A DNA stretch of 64,000 bases from Bacteroides salyersiae WAL 10018 = DSM 18765 = JCM 12988 (GCF_000381365.1 NZ_KB905467.1:1-64000), one strand, 5' to 3'; shown: positions 25,950 through 35,455, counted from the stretch's first letter. The notes: generated from the sequence alone by a model not told the origin. A program made the numbers and translations.

Positions 25950-27399
25950 AAGATTCTTTGCGTTTAAGCAAGCTCTGTACCAATTGCCGGCGACCGGAAA
26001 CAATATCGTTGTGCGTACTCGGTCCGGTGATACAACCGCCCTCACAAGCCATTACCTCGATGAATTGTCCGGCGGCTTTGCCCGTTTTGGCGCATGCCCG
26101 GAGCAAGGCGATATTCTTTTTGTTTATATCGGACACTTGGATGGCGTTGATCTTGTCGGCTTCTTCTTTCAGGTAAGCTTTTACCGCTCCCATTACACCA
26201 CCTGCCTGGGCAAATCCGTGTGCTTCGCGCACGGAAGTGTATGCCAGAGAGAAAGGTTGAGCCTGTTCCAACCGGATATCCATACCGTCGAGGATGGAAC
26301 CTATTTCTTCAAATGTCAGAATGAAATCTATTGCTTCATCACGACGTATCTCCTGACGTTTTGCCACGCAAGGACCGACGAATACGATTTTTGCATCCGG
26401 GTGCTTTTCTTTTGCAATACGGGCTGCATAGTACATGGGCGAGCCGGTGGTGGATACGTAAGGTTTTAAATCGGGAATGTGCTTTTCTACCAATTCGATA
26501 TACGACGGACAGCAGGAAGTTGTCATAAATGCTTGTCCTTCTTCCAACTTTTCCAGTAACTCATGGGCCTCATTGCTGGTGGTATCCATGGCCCCTTGTG
26601 CCACTTCGATCACATCTGTGAAACCGATCTCCTTGAAAGCGCCGTATACGTGTTCTATATCGGTTTTGAACTGTCCGAGGATGGAAGGAGCAATAATCGC
26701 TACCATCTTTTCTCCTTTACGTATGTGTTGCAGAACATCGAAGGCTTGTGAGATTTCGAAAATGGCACCGAACGGACAAGCGTTCATACACTTTCCGCAA
26801 TAGATGCATTTGCTCTCGTCGATGTGTTCGATACCCCGTTCGTCTTTACTGATTGCCTTGACAGGACAAGCTTCTTCGCAAGGCACAGGAATATAGACGA
26901 TGGCATGGTACGGGCAGCTTTTATGGCAGATGCCACAACTGACGCAAGTGTCATGGTCAATCATTGCTTGTCCGTTTTTCTTAAAACGGATGGCATCTTT
27001 GGGGCAGTTCATATAGCAACTGCGTGCCACGCACCCCCGGCAGAGATTGGTTATTTCATAATTGATTTGTACACAGGAAGAACAGGCTTCATCTATTACG
27101 CACAGGATATTCTCTTTAGTACACGTTTCGCGGTCTAATGCTTGACGGGCGTATTCGGACAAGGTAGTCAACTCATCCTTTTCATCTGCCATGTCCAGTC
27201 CCAACAAGGGGAGGCATTTGTATTTCCATACAGCGCGCTCTTTGTGGATGCAGCACCGTCCCAATGGTTTTGATTTACGGGGGCTCAATTCAATGGGAAG
27301 CCGGTCGATTTTGTCTGTTAATTCATCTTTCTTCCATAGTCTTACGAGGTCGGCCAGCAGTTTGTGGCGGACAATCATAACGTTGTTAGTAAATGCCAT
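25933..27399 (-). CDS. hydA: Monomeric [FeFe]-hydrogenase
   Basis: A cytosolic proton-reducing or H2-oxidising enzyme of 488 residues. The N-terminal region is unusual and Cys-rich (residues 49-130). Next come ferredoxin-type CxxCxxC motifs at 152-162 (CVSCGICHKSC) and 198-208 (CIYCGKCMNAC). The H-cluster domain follows. Cluster-binding cysteines are Cys297 in TSCCPSY, Cys344 in GPCVAKRQE, and Cys452 and Cys456 in MACEGGC. The signatures deviate from the classical group A forms (Tyr for Trp after TSCCP, Glu for Pro in MACPGGC, no GGGQP tail), which suggests a group B-like enzyme. That grouping is inferred. No separate electron-transfer subunit is adjacent, so ferredoxin is the likely partner. 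It leads the operon with hydE, hydG and hydF. Confidence 0.9.
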   Translation of the reverse strand: MAFTNNVMIVRHKLLADLVRLWKKDELTDKIDRLPIELSPRKSKPLGRCCIHKERAVWKYKCLPLLGLDMADEKDELTTLSEYARQALDRETCTKENILCVIDEACSSCVQINYEITNLCRGCVARSCYMNCPKDAIRFKKNGQAMIDHDTCVSCGICHKSCPYHAIVYIPVPCEEACPVKAISKDERGIEHIDESKCIYCGKCMNACPFGAIFEISQAFDVLQHIRKGEKMVAIIAPSILGQFKTDIEHVYGAFKEIGFTDVIEVAQGAMDTTSNEAHELLEKLEEGQAFMTTSCCPSYIELVEKHIPDLKPYVSTTGSPMYYAARIAKEKHPDAKIVFVGPCVAKRQEIRRDEAIDFILTFEEIGSILDGMDIRLEQAQPFSLAYTSVREAHGFAQAGGVMGAVKAYLKEEADKINAIQVSDINKKNIALLRACAKTGKAAGQFIEVMACEGGCITGPSTHNDIVSGRRQLVQSLLKRKESYENMG

Positions 27400-27427
27400 A
27401 ATGTCTTTTTAGGGTTGTTAGGGACTG

Positions 27428-27435
27428 CAAAGATA
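27428..27435 (-). promoter_or_regulatory. -7 box for the hyd operon
   Basis: TATCTTTG on the minus strand, 29 bases before the hydA start. The -33 partner is not clear. Confidence 0.55.
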
Positions 27436-27543
27436 ATGAACAGTTTGCTGAAAAACTAATATTCGTTAAAGATGATTGTCATGCCAACTTCAAACAATTG
27501 TAATATCCCATGTGTTTCTTTGCACTCAACCGAATAAATTATT

Positions 27544-28692
27544 ATGATAGGGCTTTTTAATGATTGTTTCCCTCCGATTATGGATGGGGTATCGCTTACT
27601 ACACAGAATTATGCTTATTGGCTTCATAAAAAAGCCGGCAATGTTTGTGTTGTGACTCCTAAAACACCGGCTGCAAAAGATAAAGAGGCATATCCGGTGT
27701 ATCGTTATTCTTCTGTTCCCATTCCTATGCGTAAACCGTATCGGTTGGGGTTTCCACGTATTGACTGGCCTTTTCACGAACGAATCAATAAACTCTCTTT
27801 TGAACTGGTGCACGCGCATTGTCCTTTTTCATCCGGTTCGCTTGCTCTGAAAATAGCCAAAACGCAGCATATTCCTTTGGTAGCTACATTTCATTCTAAG
27901 TACCGTTCTGATTTTGAGAGGGTCATTCCTTGCAAAGCTCTGGTTGACTATCTGATTCGAAGCATTATTCGTTTCTATGAAATGGCAGATGAAGTATGGA
28001 TTCCACAGGCGGCGGTAGAAGAAACTTTGCGTGAATACGGGTATAAAGGTAAAGTGGAAGTCGTTGATAATGGCAGTGACTTTGCTGGGAATATCCCAGT
28101 GGAACAGTTACGGCGTTCGGCAAGGGATAAACTGCGGTTACCTTCCGATGAATTTATGTTTTTATTCGTGGGACAGCATATCTGGGAAAAGAATCTGGAA
28201 TTTTTGTTGGAGGCCTTGGCTGAAATCCGAACACTTCCTTTTCGGATGTATTTTATCGGTTCGGGATATGCTGCTTCCGAACTGCGGAGGAAAACAGAGG
28301 ATTTGTATCTAACGGATAAGGTGATTTTCATGGGAAGTATAACAGAACGTGAGCGGTTGAAGTTGTATTATGCGGCAGCAGATTTGTTTCTTTTTCCTTC
28401 TTTATATGATAACGCTCCGTTAGTTGTTCGTGAAGCAGCCGCATTGCATACTCCTTCGTTACTGATCAAAGGTTCCACTTCGGCAGAGGTAATACATGAT
28501 TCTGTCAATGGATTCTTGAGTGATAACAGTGTTACGGCATATGCATCCCGTATCAGTCAGTTATTAGAGACCCCACAATTGATAGCGGAAGCCGGAGAGG
28601 CGGCTTCACACAGTATAGCCCGCTCATGGGAAGATGTGGCAGAAGAGGTATACGATCGGTATGTTAACCTTATCCATCGCAGCGGAAATTGA
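27544..28692 (+). CDS. GT4-family glycosyltransferase
   Basis: A 382-residue GT-B-fold retaining glycosyltransferase. The N-terminal half has FNDCFPPIMDGVSLTTQNYAYWL, the acceptor-side motif of lipid glycosyltransferases in GT4. The C-terminal half has YFIGSGYA and FLFPSLYDNAPLVVREAAALHTPSLL, the nucleotide-sugar EX7E-type region. It resembles diacylglycerol- or PI-linked mannosyl/glucosyltransferases. It lies just before an AglD/LPG-synthase-type membrane protein, a common pairing in envelope glycolipid synthesis. Donor and acceptor are unknown. Confidence 0.85.
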   Translation: MIGLFNDCFPPIMDGVSLTTQNYAYWLHKKAGNVCVVTPKTPAAKDKEAYPVYRYSSVPIPMRKPYRLGFPRIDWPFHERINKLSFELVHAHCPFSSGSLALKIAKTQHIPLVATFHSKYRSDFERVIPCKALVDYLIRSIIRFYEMADEVWIPQAAVEETLREYGYKGKVEVVDNGSDFAGNIPVEQLRRSARDKLRLPSDEFMFLFVGQHIWEKNLEFLLEALAEIRTLPFRMYFIGSGYAASELRRKTEDLYLTDKVIFMGSITERERLKLYYAAADLFLFPSLYDNAPLVVREAAALHTPSLLIKGSTSAEVIHDSVNGFLSDNSVTAYASRISQLLETPQLIAEAGEAASHSIARSWEDVAEEVYDRYVNLIHRSGN

Positions 28693-28703
28693 AAGACGAC
28701 GTG

Positions 28704-29723
28704 ATGGGTAATACGATAAAAACCTTTAAAATCTCTTATGTGTTTCTGCCTGTTCTTATAGGATTGGTTGTTGTAAGTTGGCTTTTCTATAGGGATTTTA
28801 ATCCGGAGTTGTTTTCCGGACTTCATTTTTCCTGGCGGATGTGTGGAGGAATCTTATTGGCTTTTTTATTTATATTCGGTAGAGATTTTGGGGCAATGGT
28901 ACGTTTGCGTTGGCTTAGCGACGATACGCTTACCTGGCGTCAGGTTTTTAATGTGAACATGCTTTGTGAGTTTACTTCGGCTGTTACCCCTTCGGCTGTG
29001 GGCGGGGGAAGTCTCATTGTTTTATTTCTCAATAAAGAAGGGGTTGATGCCGGAAAAAGTACGGCATTGATGATTTCCTGTATTTTTTTAGATGAGTTGT
29101 TTTTTGTATTTGCTTGTCCTGTTGCATTGCTTTTGTTTTCTTTTGACGAACTTTTTGGCAGTATCGGTGTCATCTCTTCAGGAATTAAAGCATTGTTTTT
29201 TATCGTTTATTCTTTGATTGTTTTTTGGACGTTATTATTATATGTGGCTTTGTTTCACCGCCCTGAATGGGTGAAACGTTTGTTACTGGCGGTTTTCCGT
29301 ATTCCACTGCTTTACCGTTGGAAAGGAGCTGTCGAGACGCTGACTGATAATCTTGTCATCAGCTCTCATGAGATGAGTCATCGTTCATTGCTTTTTTGGC
29401 TAAAGGTTTTTGGGATGACTTGCATTTCATGGATGTCACGCTATCTGGTGGTCAATGCATTGTTGGTTGCTTTCACGACAAACGGGCATCAATTATTGGC
29501 TTTTGTCAGGCAGCTTATTCTCTGGATTGTGATGACTGTCAGTCCCACACCGGGTGGTAGCGGTGTAAGCGAATATATGTTTCGGGTATATTATGCCGAC
29601 TTTTTTACTATCGGTGGAATGGCTTTGCTTGTTGCTTTTATCTGGCGGATGATAACCTATTACATGTATCTTTTTATCGGAGTCTGTATATTACCCGGTT
29701 GGCTCAGAAAGTTGAAAACGTAA
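28704..29723 (+). CDS. LPG synthase-like/AglD-type membrane protein (UPF0104)
   Basis: A protein of about 339 residues with 7-8 membrane segments. I prefer the ATG at 28704; a TTG at 28689 would overlap the previous stop by 4 bases and add five residues. Family marks are AVTPSAVGGGSLIVLFL in the first half and SPTPGGSGVSEYMF in the second, the paired P-GG motifs of the lysylphosphatidylglycerol-synthase TM/AglD superfamily. Members move or use lipid-linked substrates. It is probably co-transcribed with the glycosyltransferase. The exact reaction is unknown. Confidence 0.8.
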   Translation: MGNTIKTFKISYVFLPVLIGLVVVSWLFYRDFNPELFSGLHFSWRMCGGILLAFLFIFGRDFGAMVRLRWLSDDTLTWRQVFNVNMLCEFTSAVTPSAVGGGSLIVLFLNKEGVDAGKSTALMISCIFLDELFFVFACPVALLLFSFDELFGSIGVISSGIKALFFIVYSLIVFWTLLLYVALFHRPEWVKRLLLAVFRIPLLYRWKGAVETLTDNLVISSHEMSHRSLLFWLKVFGMTCISWMSRYLVVNALLVAFTTNGHQLLAFVRQLILWIVMTVSPTPGGSGVSEYMFRVYYADFFTIGGMALLVAFIWRMITYYMYLFIGVCILPGWLRKLKT

Positions 29724-29767
29724 GTGAACTGTCACGTTTCTGTAAGGAAGATGTAAGATTCCGGCTT

Positions 29768-29775
29768 TATTTTTG
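29768..29775 (+). promoter_or_regulatory. -7 box upstream of the 51-residue membrane protein
   Basis: TATTTTTG fits TAnnTTTG and lies 38 bases before the start at 29806. The -33 region is poor. Confidence 0.4.
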
Positions 29776-29805
29776 TACTATGAATAATCAAAGAAAGAAA
29801 TTACG

Positions 29806-29961
29806 ATGGGTAAAAACGATTTGGTACGAAAAAGTCATTTTGCTATGGTGAGTACATTGATGGCCATTATAAGTTTGGTATTCCTTTTCTATATGGGTAG
29901 TTCGCTTATCGATTTTACAAAGAAGTACCAAAACCGGACGATAGAGATTGCAACTCGATAG
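29806..29961 (+). CDS. Small single-pass membrane protein, 51 residues
   Basis: A reading frame too short for most gene finders, with a coding-like composition. A basic/polar head (MGKNDLVRKSH) is followed by one hydrophobic helix (FAMVSTLMAIISLVFLFYMG, about residues 12-31) and a polar tail with several charges (DFTKKYQNRTIEIATR). The upstream AAAGAAAGAAA may serve as ribosome-binding region, and a -7-like box lies 38 bases before. Its neighbours are the AglD-type protein upstream and a convergent barrel gene downstream. No family recognised. A chance frame cannot be excluded, but the helix with flanking charges argues for a real protein. Confidence 0.5.
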   Translation: MGKNDLVRKSHFAMVSTLMAIISLVFLFYMGSSLIDFTKKYQNRTIEIATR

Positions 29962-30141
29962 AAGAATATAATGGCTGTTACCTATGTGCTTCATATTTAT
30001 AAAATGTATGTTTTCTCTTCGAAAGGGTTTCTCGGATTGCCCCGTTTTCTCGGATTAATTGATAAAAGGAGAAAGCATAGGATGTGTTTTTTATGCTTTC
30101 CCCTTTATCGGTTGATATATATCGAGTATGTTGAATTGTAG

Positions 30142-31389
30142 TTAGAACATAAACATGGCTACTCCCACAACACGGTGATTGCTGATGGAATGGGTATCTT
30201 TGATTTTTCCGTTTGAAGTATCCATCGAACCATACCAGGCTGAACTGAATGTATATTCAAGTCCGAATTTCCAGTGAGCTACATTGTAAGTCAACTCAGC
30301 TCCCACGGTCGTGAGTTGATCGACATCAGTTCCTGTACCGTATAATTGGGTTACAGAATCCCCGGTCCCTAAATTCTTGATATATCCGAGGAAAACTCCC
30401 GGTTTCCACTTTTTGCCATATACCACATTCACCCATGAACTGGAGTTTAAGATAGATGCATACTCTTGTTTACCGGTCTTTGCGTCTTTGGATTTTATGC
30501 CGTAACCGCCTAACATGGAGGTTTGTGTCAGATTACTTCCTAATACGCTTTTTGCAGCAACAAGCCAGTTTGCATTGCTGTATTTCAGATGTGCTTCGTA
30601 TGAGAGGGTGGTAATACGTTCGTTTACCTTATAAGTATTATAGTGTTTTTTTTCCGGTGTCGATTCCGGTGTCTCCACTTTTGATTCTGTTCTGGGCTTG
30701 ATGGATAATAATTCGATACCTGCACCTACCAACCAGTTTTTTCCTTTGTAATCTGCTCCGGCATAAATCTCCGGGATGCAACTGTTTTTAATATAATTCT
30801 GGCTTTTTACATTATCCGGACCCACTGACAAGTATTGCGATTGCCAAATGGCAGCACCTGTCAATTGAAGATTCTTGTTAGTGTATTGATACCGTATTTG
30901 CGGTGCCCGGCTGAATGGCTGGAAAGGAGCCCCCACCGAGAGGTTTAATATTTGTGGGGAGACATCACCAAACAGGGGATGCCAGGTCTGTCCCATCAGG
31001 AGGGCTGACTTGCCCCAATCCAAATTTAGATAGGCATGGCGTACGCGTACAGTGGAAAAAGTGGTTCCCGAACCTCTGAAATCGACTTCCACTTTGGCGG
31101 ATGTTTTGGCATTTCCCAATTTCGGCCCTGCCACGTCTACTCCCAAACGAGTATATAAAACATAGAAGCTTCCGTTGGCTGTAGCATTCAAATCTTTTCC
31201 ATCTGCATCCGGGAGTTTATCCAATGGATACATATAGAATAATCCGTCCACCGTTTCTTTATTGGCGCGGCTGTTGTAAAATAAATCCGTACGGATTTGC
31301 CCATAGAATTTGTATTTGAAATCTTTCTTTTGGGCAAAGCCGTTCATTGTTACCAAAAGGCAAATTGCGAGTAGTAATTTCTTTTTCAT
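30142..31389 (-). CDS. Outer-membrane beta-barrel protein (porin-like)
   Basis: A 415-residue protein, taken from the Met at 31389 because MKKKLLLAICLLVTMNGFAQ is a clean Sec signal; the frame is open 20 codons further up but not protein-like there. The mature part has alternating hydrophobic/polar strands (KYKFYGQIRTDLFYNSRA, RVRHAYLNLDWGKSALLMGQTWHPLFGD, KFGLEYTFSSAWYG) and ends MFMF with a terminal Phe, as outer-membrane barrels do. It resembles DcaP-type porins. The transported solute is unknown. It has its own -7 box and is divergent from groES. Confidence 0.78.
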   Translation of the reverse strand: MKKKLLLAICLLVTMNGFAQKKDFKYKFYGQIRTDLFYNSRANKETVDGLFYMYPLDKLPDADGKDLNATANGSFYVLYTRLGVDVAGPKLGNAKTSAKVEVDFRGSGTTFSTVRVRHAYLNLDWGKSALLMGQTWHPLFGDVSPQILNLSVGAPFQPFSRAPQIRYQYTNKNLQLTGAAIWQSQYLSVGPDNVKSQNYIKNSCIPEIYAGADYKGKNWLVGAGIELLSIKPRTESKVETPESTPEKKHYNTYKVNERITTLSYEAHLKYSNANWLVAAKSVLGSNLTQTSMLGGYGIKSKDAKTGKQEYASILNSSSWVNVVYGKKWKPGVFLGYIKNLGTGDSVTQLYGTGTDVDQLTTVGAELTYNVAHWKFGLEYTFSSAWYGSMDTSNGKIKDTHSISNHRVVGVAMFMF

Positions 31390-31413
31390 ATGAATGTGTG
31401 CGTAAATGACGTG

Positions 31414-31421
31414 CAAAGGTA
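31414..31421 (-). promoter_or_regulatory. -7 box for the porin-like gene
   Basis: TACCTTTG on the minus strand, 25 bases before the start codon. Confidence 0.5.
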
Positions 31422-31460
31422 CATAATTTATTCCTAATTCGTCAGCCACATCTGCGTCAT

Positions 31461-31483
31461 TTTGTCAGTCTTTCGCTGACAAA
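31461..31483. promoter_or_regulatory. Inverted repeat upstream of groES, possible activator or repressor site
   Basis: Perfect 8-base arms TTTGTCAG and CTGACAAA with a 7-base spacer, centred about 30 bases upstream of the sigma54-like element. It could bind an enhancer-binding protein or a heat-shock repressor. The sequence is not the CIRCE repeat. Confidence 0.4.
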
Positions 31484-31499
31484 CAAACATATTTTGATT

Positions 31500-31516
31500 T
31501 TGGCACGGTTTTCGCA
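31500..31516 (+). promoter_or_regulatory. Sigma54-like -24/-12 element before groESL
   Basis: TTGGCACG-GTTT-TCGCA, against the established sigma54 consensus YTGGCACG-N4-TTGCW: one mismatch (C for the second T of TTGC) and exact GG-to-GC spacing. The start codon lies 76 bases downstream. Confidence 0.45.
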
Positions 31517-31532
31517 ATCTGTTTTTCGTTCG

Positions 31533-31564
31533 TTTGAAACGGACAGATTAATAATATAATTATG
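31533..31564 (+). promoter_or_regulatory. Candidate primary-sigma promoter of groESL
   Basis: TTTG at 31533-31536, 20 bases, then TAATTATG at 31557-31564 (7 of 8 to TAnnTTTG). The groES start follows 28 bases later. It may act together with the sigma54-like element. Confidence 0.45.
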
Positions 31565-31591
31565 TATAACATATAAAACAAAAAAGTAACT

Positions 31592-31864
31592 ATGAACATT
31601 AAACCATTGGCAGACAGAGTGCTGATACTCCCTGCACCTGCAGAAGAAAAGACAATTGGCGGTATCATTATTCCTGATACAGCAAAAGAAAAACCTTTGA
31701 AAGGTGAAGTTGTGGCAGTAGGTCACGGTACAAAAGATGAAGAAATGGTATTAAAAGTAGGCGATACGGTTCTTTATGGAAAATATGCCGGAACAGAACT
31801 CGAAGTGGAAGGTAGCAAATACCTTATCATGCGTCAAAGCGATGTTCTCGCTGTTTTGGGTTAA
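31592..31864 (+). CDS. groES: Co-chaperonin GroES
   Basis: The 10-kDa lid of the GroEL chaperonin, 90 residues. It starts [14 protein letters not shown], has the mobile loop around residues 17-32 ([18 protein letters not shown]) and the conserved GEVVAVGHG and [10 protein letters not shown] blocks. It is the first gene of a two-gene operon, 40 bases from groEL. Confidence 0.97.
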   Translation: MNIKPLADRVLILPAPAEEKTIGGIIIPDTAKEKPLKGEVVAVGHGTKDEEMVLKVGDTVLYGKYAGTELEVEGSKYLIMRQSDVLAVLG

Positions 31865-31898
31865 TTAAAATAGTAGATTGTAAATTATTAAATAGTAA

Positions 31899-33542
<1,644 letters not shown>

Positions 33543-33564
33543 TATTATCCCATAATTTTAAGAG

Positions 33565-33606
33565 GAAAGCCGCTTCAGTTTGTTTGAAGTGGCTTTCTTT
33601 TTTTTA
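33565..33606 (+). terminator. Terminator of groESL
   Basis: A 13-bp stem (33565-33577 with 33585-33597, one G-U pair), a 7-base loop, then seven or more Ts. Confidence 0.88.
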
Positions 33607-33637
33607 GTAGTTACACTATTTCTTCAAGTTGTTTCTT

Positions 33638-33670
33638 ATTGCCGTATAAACACGTTTTATACTAACTTTG
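33638..33670 (+). promoter_or_regulatory. Promoter of the winged-helix gene
   Basis: ATTG at 33638-33641, 21 bases, then TAACTTTG at 33663-33670. It implies an untranslated leader of about 200 bases before the start at 33881. Confidence 0.55.
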
Positions 33671-33880
33671 GCTAACATATTATAATGAAAAAAAGTATCC
33701 CGTTTAACGTATGCTAAGAACAGTAATATATTGAGTTGTAAGACGGTCGTTATGTTAAAAATGCTGTGTGAAATAGAAAATTATTGCTTTTGCAGTAACA
33801 ATGTTTGCGCAATTTTGTTAACTTTAATCGATGAAATGGTAACCGATTGTATTACAACCTTTAAATTATTGTATTAAATT

Positions 33881-34099
33881 ATGGATAAGATGGAAATTGG
33901 CTTGAATGCCGGGAAAGTTTGGCAGTTGCTAAGCAACAATGACAAATGGAGCTACGGGAGCCTTAAAAGGAAATCCGGGCTCAAAGATAAAGAGTTGGGG
34001 GCAGCTTTAGGTTGGTTAGCCAGAGAAGATAAAATTGAGTTTGAACAACAAGAAGACGAACTTTATGTTTTTCTGTGTGTAAATGTGTATATCGGCTAA
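33881..34099 (+). CDS. Winged-helix domain protein (DUF2582 type)
   Basis: A 72-residue protein that is one winged-helix domain. IGLNAGKVWQLLSNNDKWSYGSLKRKSGLKDKELGAALGWLAREDKIEFEQ shows helix-turn-helix then a beta wing. It matches the DUF2582 (winged HTH) family common in Bacteroides. These proteins are assumed to bind DNA, but no targets are known to me. It is a single gene with a long leader. Confidence 0.82.
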   Translation: MDKMEIGLNAGKVWQLLSNNDKWSYGSLKRKSGLKDKELGAALGWLAREDKIEFEQQEDELYVFLCVNVYIG

Positions 34100-34154
34100 T
34101 TGATGCTTTTTAGATAGAAAATAAGAGGGTACAGAAAGTCTCTTTAAAAAGACT

Positions 34155-34192
34155 TTACCCCTGCTACCGATGTTGTGTTGTAGTAGGGGTAA
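34155..34192. terminator. Terminator between the winged-helix gene and the convergent DUF6249-like gene
   Basis: A 13-bp stem (34155-34167 with 34180-34192, one G-U pair). On the minus strand it is followed by a T run (34146-34150), so it best serves the minus-strand gene. A small hairpin, AAAGTCT/AGACTTT (34135-34156), overlaps its left edge. Confidence 0.65.
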
Positions 34193-34230
34193 GGTTCTTA
34201 GCGAAGAATTTTTTATATATTTTCCGATTC

Positions 34231-34647
34231 TTATCGGTCTTCTTTCTTTTTATTCATTTTGTTCTCGATGAGGAAAGCGGTAATCAGGCCGGCACCTCCA
34301 AAAAGCAGAACACTGGAGCCATAAACGATGCCGACTATTTGTCTCGCATTCCAACTGAGGTCACTGGTAGCAAGATAATCGGGTATGGCAGATGCACAAA
34401 TAAAAAAGCCAATCAATAACCCCAATCCGATACCTAACATCAGGCAGCCTCCTTTCAATGTACTAAAAGAATAATGGTTGTAAATGGGTAGGGAAAACTT
34501 TCCTTTCCAATCGGCTGCTGAAATCTTATCGCCCAATTTTTCAATGATAGCCATGCGTTCTCGTCTGCATGCAAATAGTTCGAACAGTTTATAAATTCCT
34601 AATGTAATAATTCCCATGATGAGTGGAACCATAATAAAATCCATCAT
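34231..34647 (-). CDS. DUF6249-like inner-membrane protein
   Basis: A 138-residue protein with three hydrophobic segments: residues 4-22, about 72-92 (LGLLIGFFICASAIPDYL) and about 108-128 (YGSSVLLFGGAGLITAFLI). A Cys-Arg-Arg-Glu-Arg loop follows the first, and a lysine-rich end (NKMNKKKEDR) closes it. It resembles DUF6249 proteins by overall layout, which is a weak identification. Its promoter carries the same motif as that of the divergent ECF sigma gene, so it is probably a member of that sigma factor's regulon. Function unknown. Confidence 0.7.
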   Translation of the reverse strand: MMDFIMVPLIMGIITLGIYKLFELFACRRERMAIIEKLGDKISAADWKGKFSLPIYNHYSFSTLKGGCLMLGIGLGLLIGFFICASAIPDYLATSDLSWNARQIVGIVYGSSVLLFGGAGLITAFLIENKMNKKKEDR

Positions 34648-34691
34648 AATCGTATGTTTTTAAGTGAATAATTTCGTTCTTTGTACTGTTT

Positions 34692-34717
34692 GACGCGATA
34701 CAGTGAAAAAGGTTACA
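34692..34717 (-). promoter_or_regulatory. ECF-type promoter of the DUF6249-like gene
   Basis: On the minus strand, TGTAACC (34717-34711) and CGTC (34695-34692) start 22 bases apart, with TTTTTC after the first box. The same boxes at the same distance lie before the ECF sigma gene (34845-34870). Confidence 0.65.
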
Positions 34718-34844
34718 GTAAAATTGAATTTATTTATCGGGATGATTCCTGTATCCTAAAAGGTATGGGTCCTGTTTTAATTTTGCTCAAAAGAAGCTGA
34801 TAAAGCTTTTAAGGGAAAATTCAGACAGACTTTTAGGTTATTTC

Positions 34845-34870
34845 TGTAACCTTTTTCTGTAAACTGCGTC
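34845..34870 (+). promoter_or_regulatory. ECF-type autoregulatory promoter of the sigma operon
   Basis: TGTAACC (34845-34851) and CGTC (34867-34870) start 22 bases apart, as in many ECF promoters (AAC at -35, CGTC at -10). The start codon at 34883 is only about 12 bases past the -10 box, so the leader would be just a few bases long. Confidence 0.68.
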
Positions 34871-34882
34871 TAACCGGATATC

Positions 34883-35455
34883 ATGGTACAAAACGAAGAG
34901 ACACGGTATATTGCACGGATTTTGGATGGAGAAACGGAGTATTTTTCTGTTTTACTCGATCGTTACAGTCGTCCGCTCTATTCGTTGATCGTGCAAATAG
35001 TCGGTTGCTCTGAAGATGCGGAGGAGCTTGTACAGGATGTTTTCTTAAAAGCTTTCCGGAACCTGAGTAATTATAAAGGAGAGTGTTTGTTTTCTACGTG
35101 GATTTACCGGATTGCTTATAATACGGCCATATCCGCAACTCGTAAAAAGAAGCAGGAGTTTTTCTATGTGGATGAAAATACCATTAACAATGTGCCTGAC
35201 GATAAAGCAGACGATATACTTTGTCTGACGGATGATGAAGAACGGATAGCGAAACTAATACATGCGATTGATCGCTTGACTGCAGAAGAGAAAGCGTTAA
35301 TTACCCTTTTTTATTATGAGGAAAGATCAATGGAAGAGATTAGTGAGATTTTAAAGTTGTCGTCTGGAAATGTAAAAGTGAAGTTGCATCGGACGCGTAA
35401 GAAAATCTATTTATTAATGAATGAGGAGAGCCGTTATGGAAACAAAAATCGATAA
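34883..35455 (+). CDS. ECF RNA polymerase sigma factor
   Basis: A 190-residue group 4 sigma factor. Region 2 is visible as LLDRYSRPLYSLIVQIVGCSEDAEELVQDVFLKAFRNLSNYKGECLFSTWIYRIAYN (residues 22-80), and region 4 as LTAEEKALITLFYYEERSMEEISEILKLSSGNVKVKLHRTRKKI (130-175). It directs polymerase to promoters such as those at 34845 and on the opposite strand. Its last 20 bases overlap the next gene, which codes a membrane protein likely to control it. The signal is unknown. Confidence 0.92.
   Translation: MVQNEETRYIARILDGETEYFSVLLDRYSRPLYSLIVQIVGCSEDAEELVQDVFLKAFRNLSNYKGECLFSTWIYRIAYNTAISATRKKKQEFFYVDENTINNVPDDKADDILCLTDDEERIAKLIHAIDRLTAEEKALITLFYYEERSMEEISEILKLSSGNVKVKLHRTRKKIYLLMNEESRYGNKNR

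Larger units (their letters stand above)
33543..33880. other. Gap between groEL and the winged-helix gene
   Basis: This 338-base gap holds the groEL terminator (33565-33606), a promoter at 33638-33670, and then about 200 bases of AT-rich leader. The leader has a 10-codon frame (MKKSIPFNVC, 33685-33717) that I cannot call a gene. Nothing else was recognised. Confidence 0.6.

Noticed and set aside
25950..26045. 32-residue longer HydE start
   Set aside because: It would lie inside hydA and lacks HydE character; the Met at 25949 gives the normal family length.
31461..31483. CIRCE element before groESL
   Set aside because: CIRCE is TTAGCACTC-N9-GAGTGCTAA. The arms here are TTTGTCAG/CTGACAAA with a 7-base spacer.
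33685..33717. Ten-codon frame MKKSIPFNVC as a leader peptide
   Set aside because: Too short, without coding bias for one amino acid and without a following attenuator hairpin.
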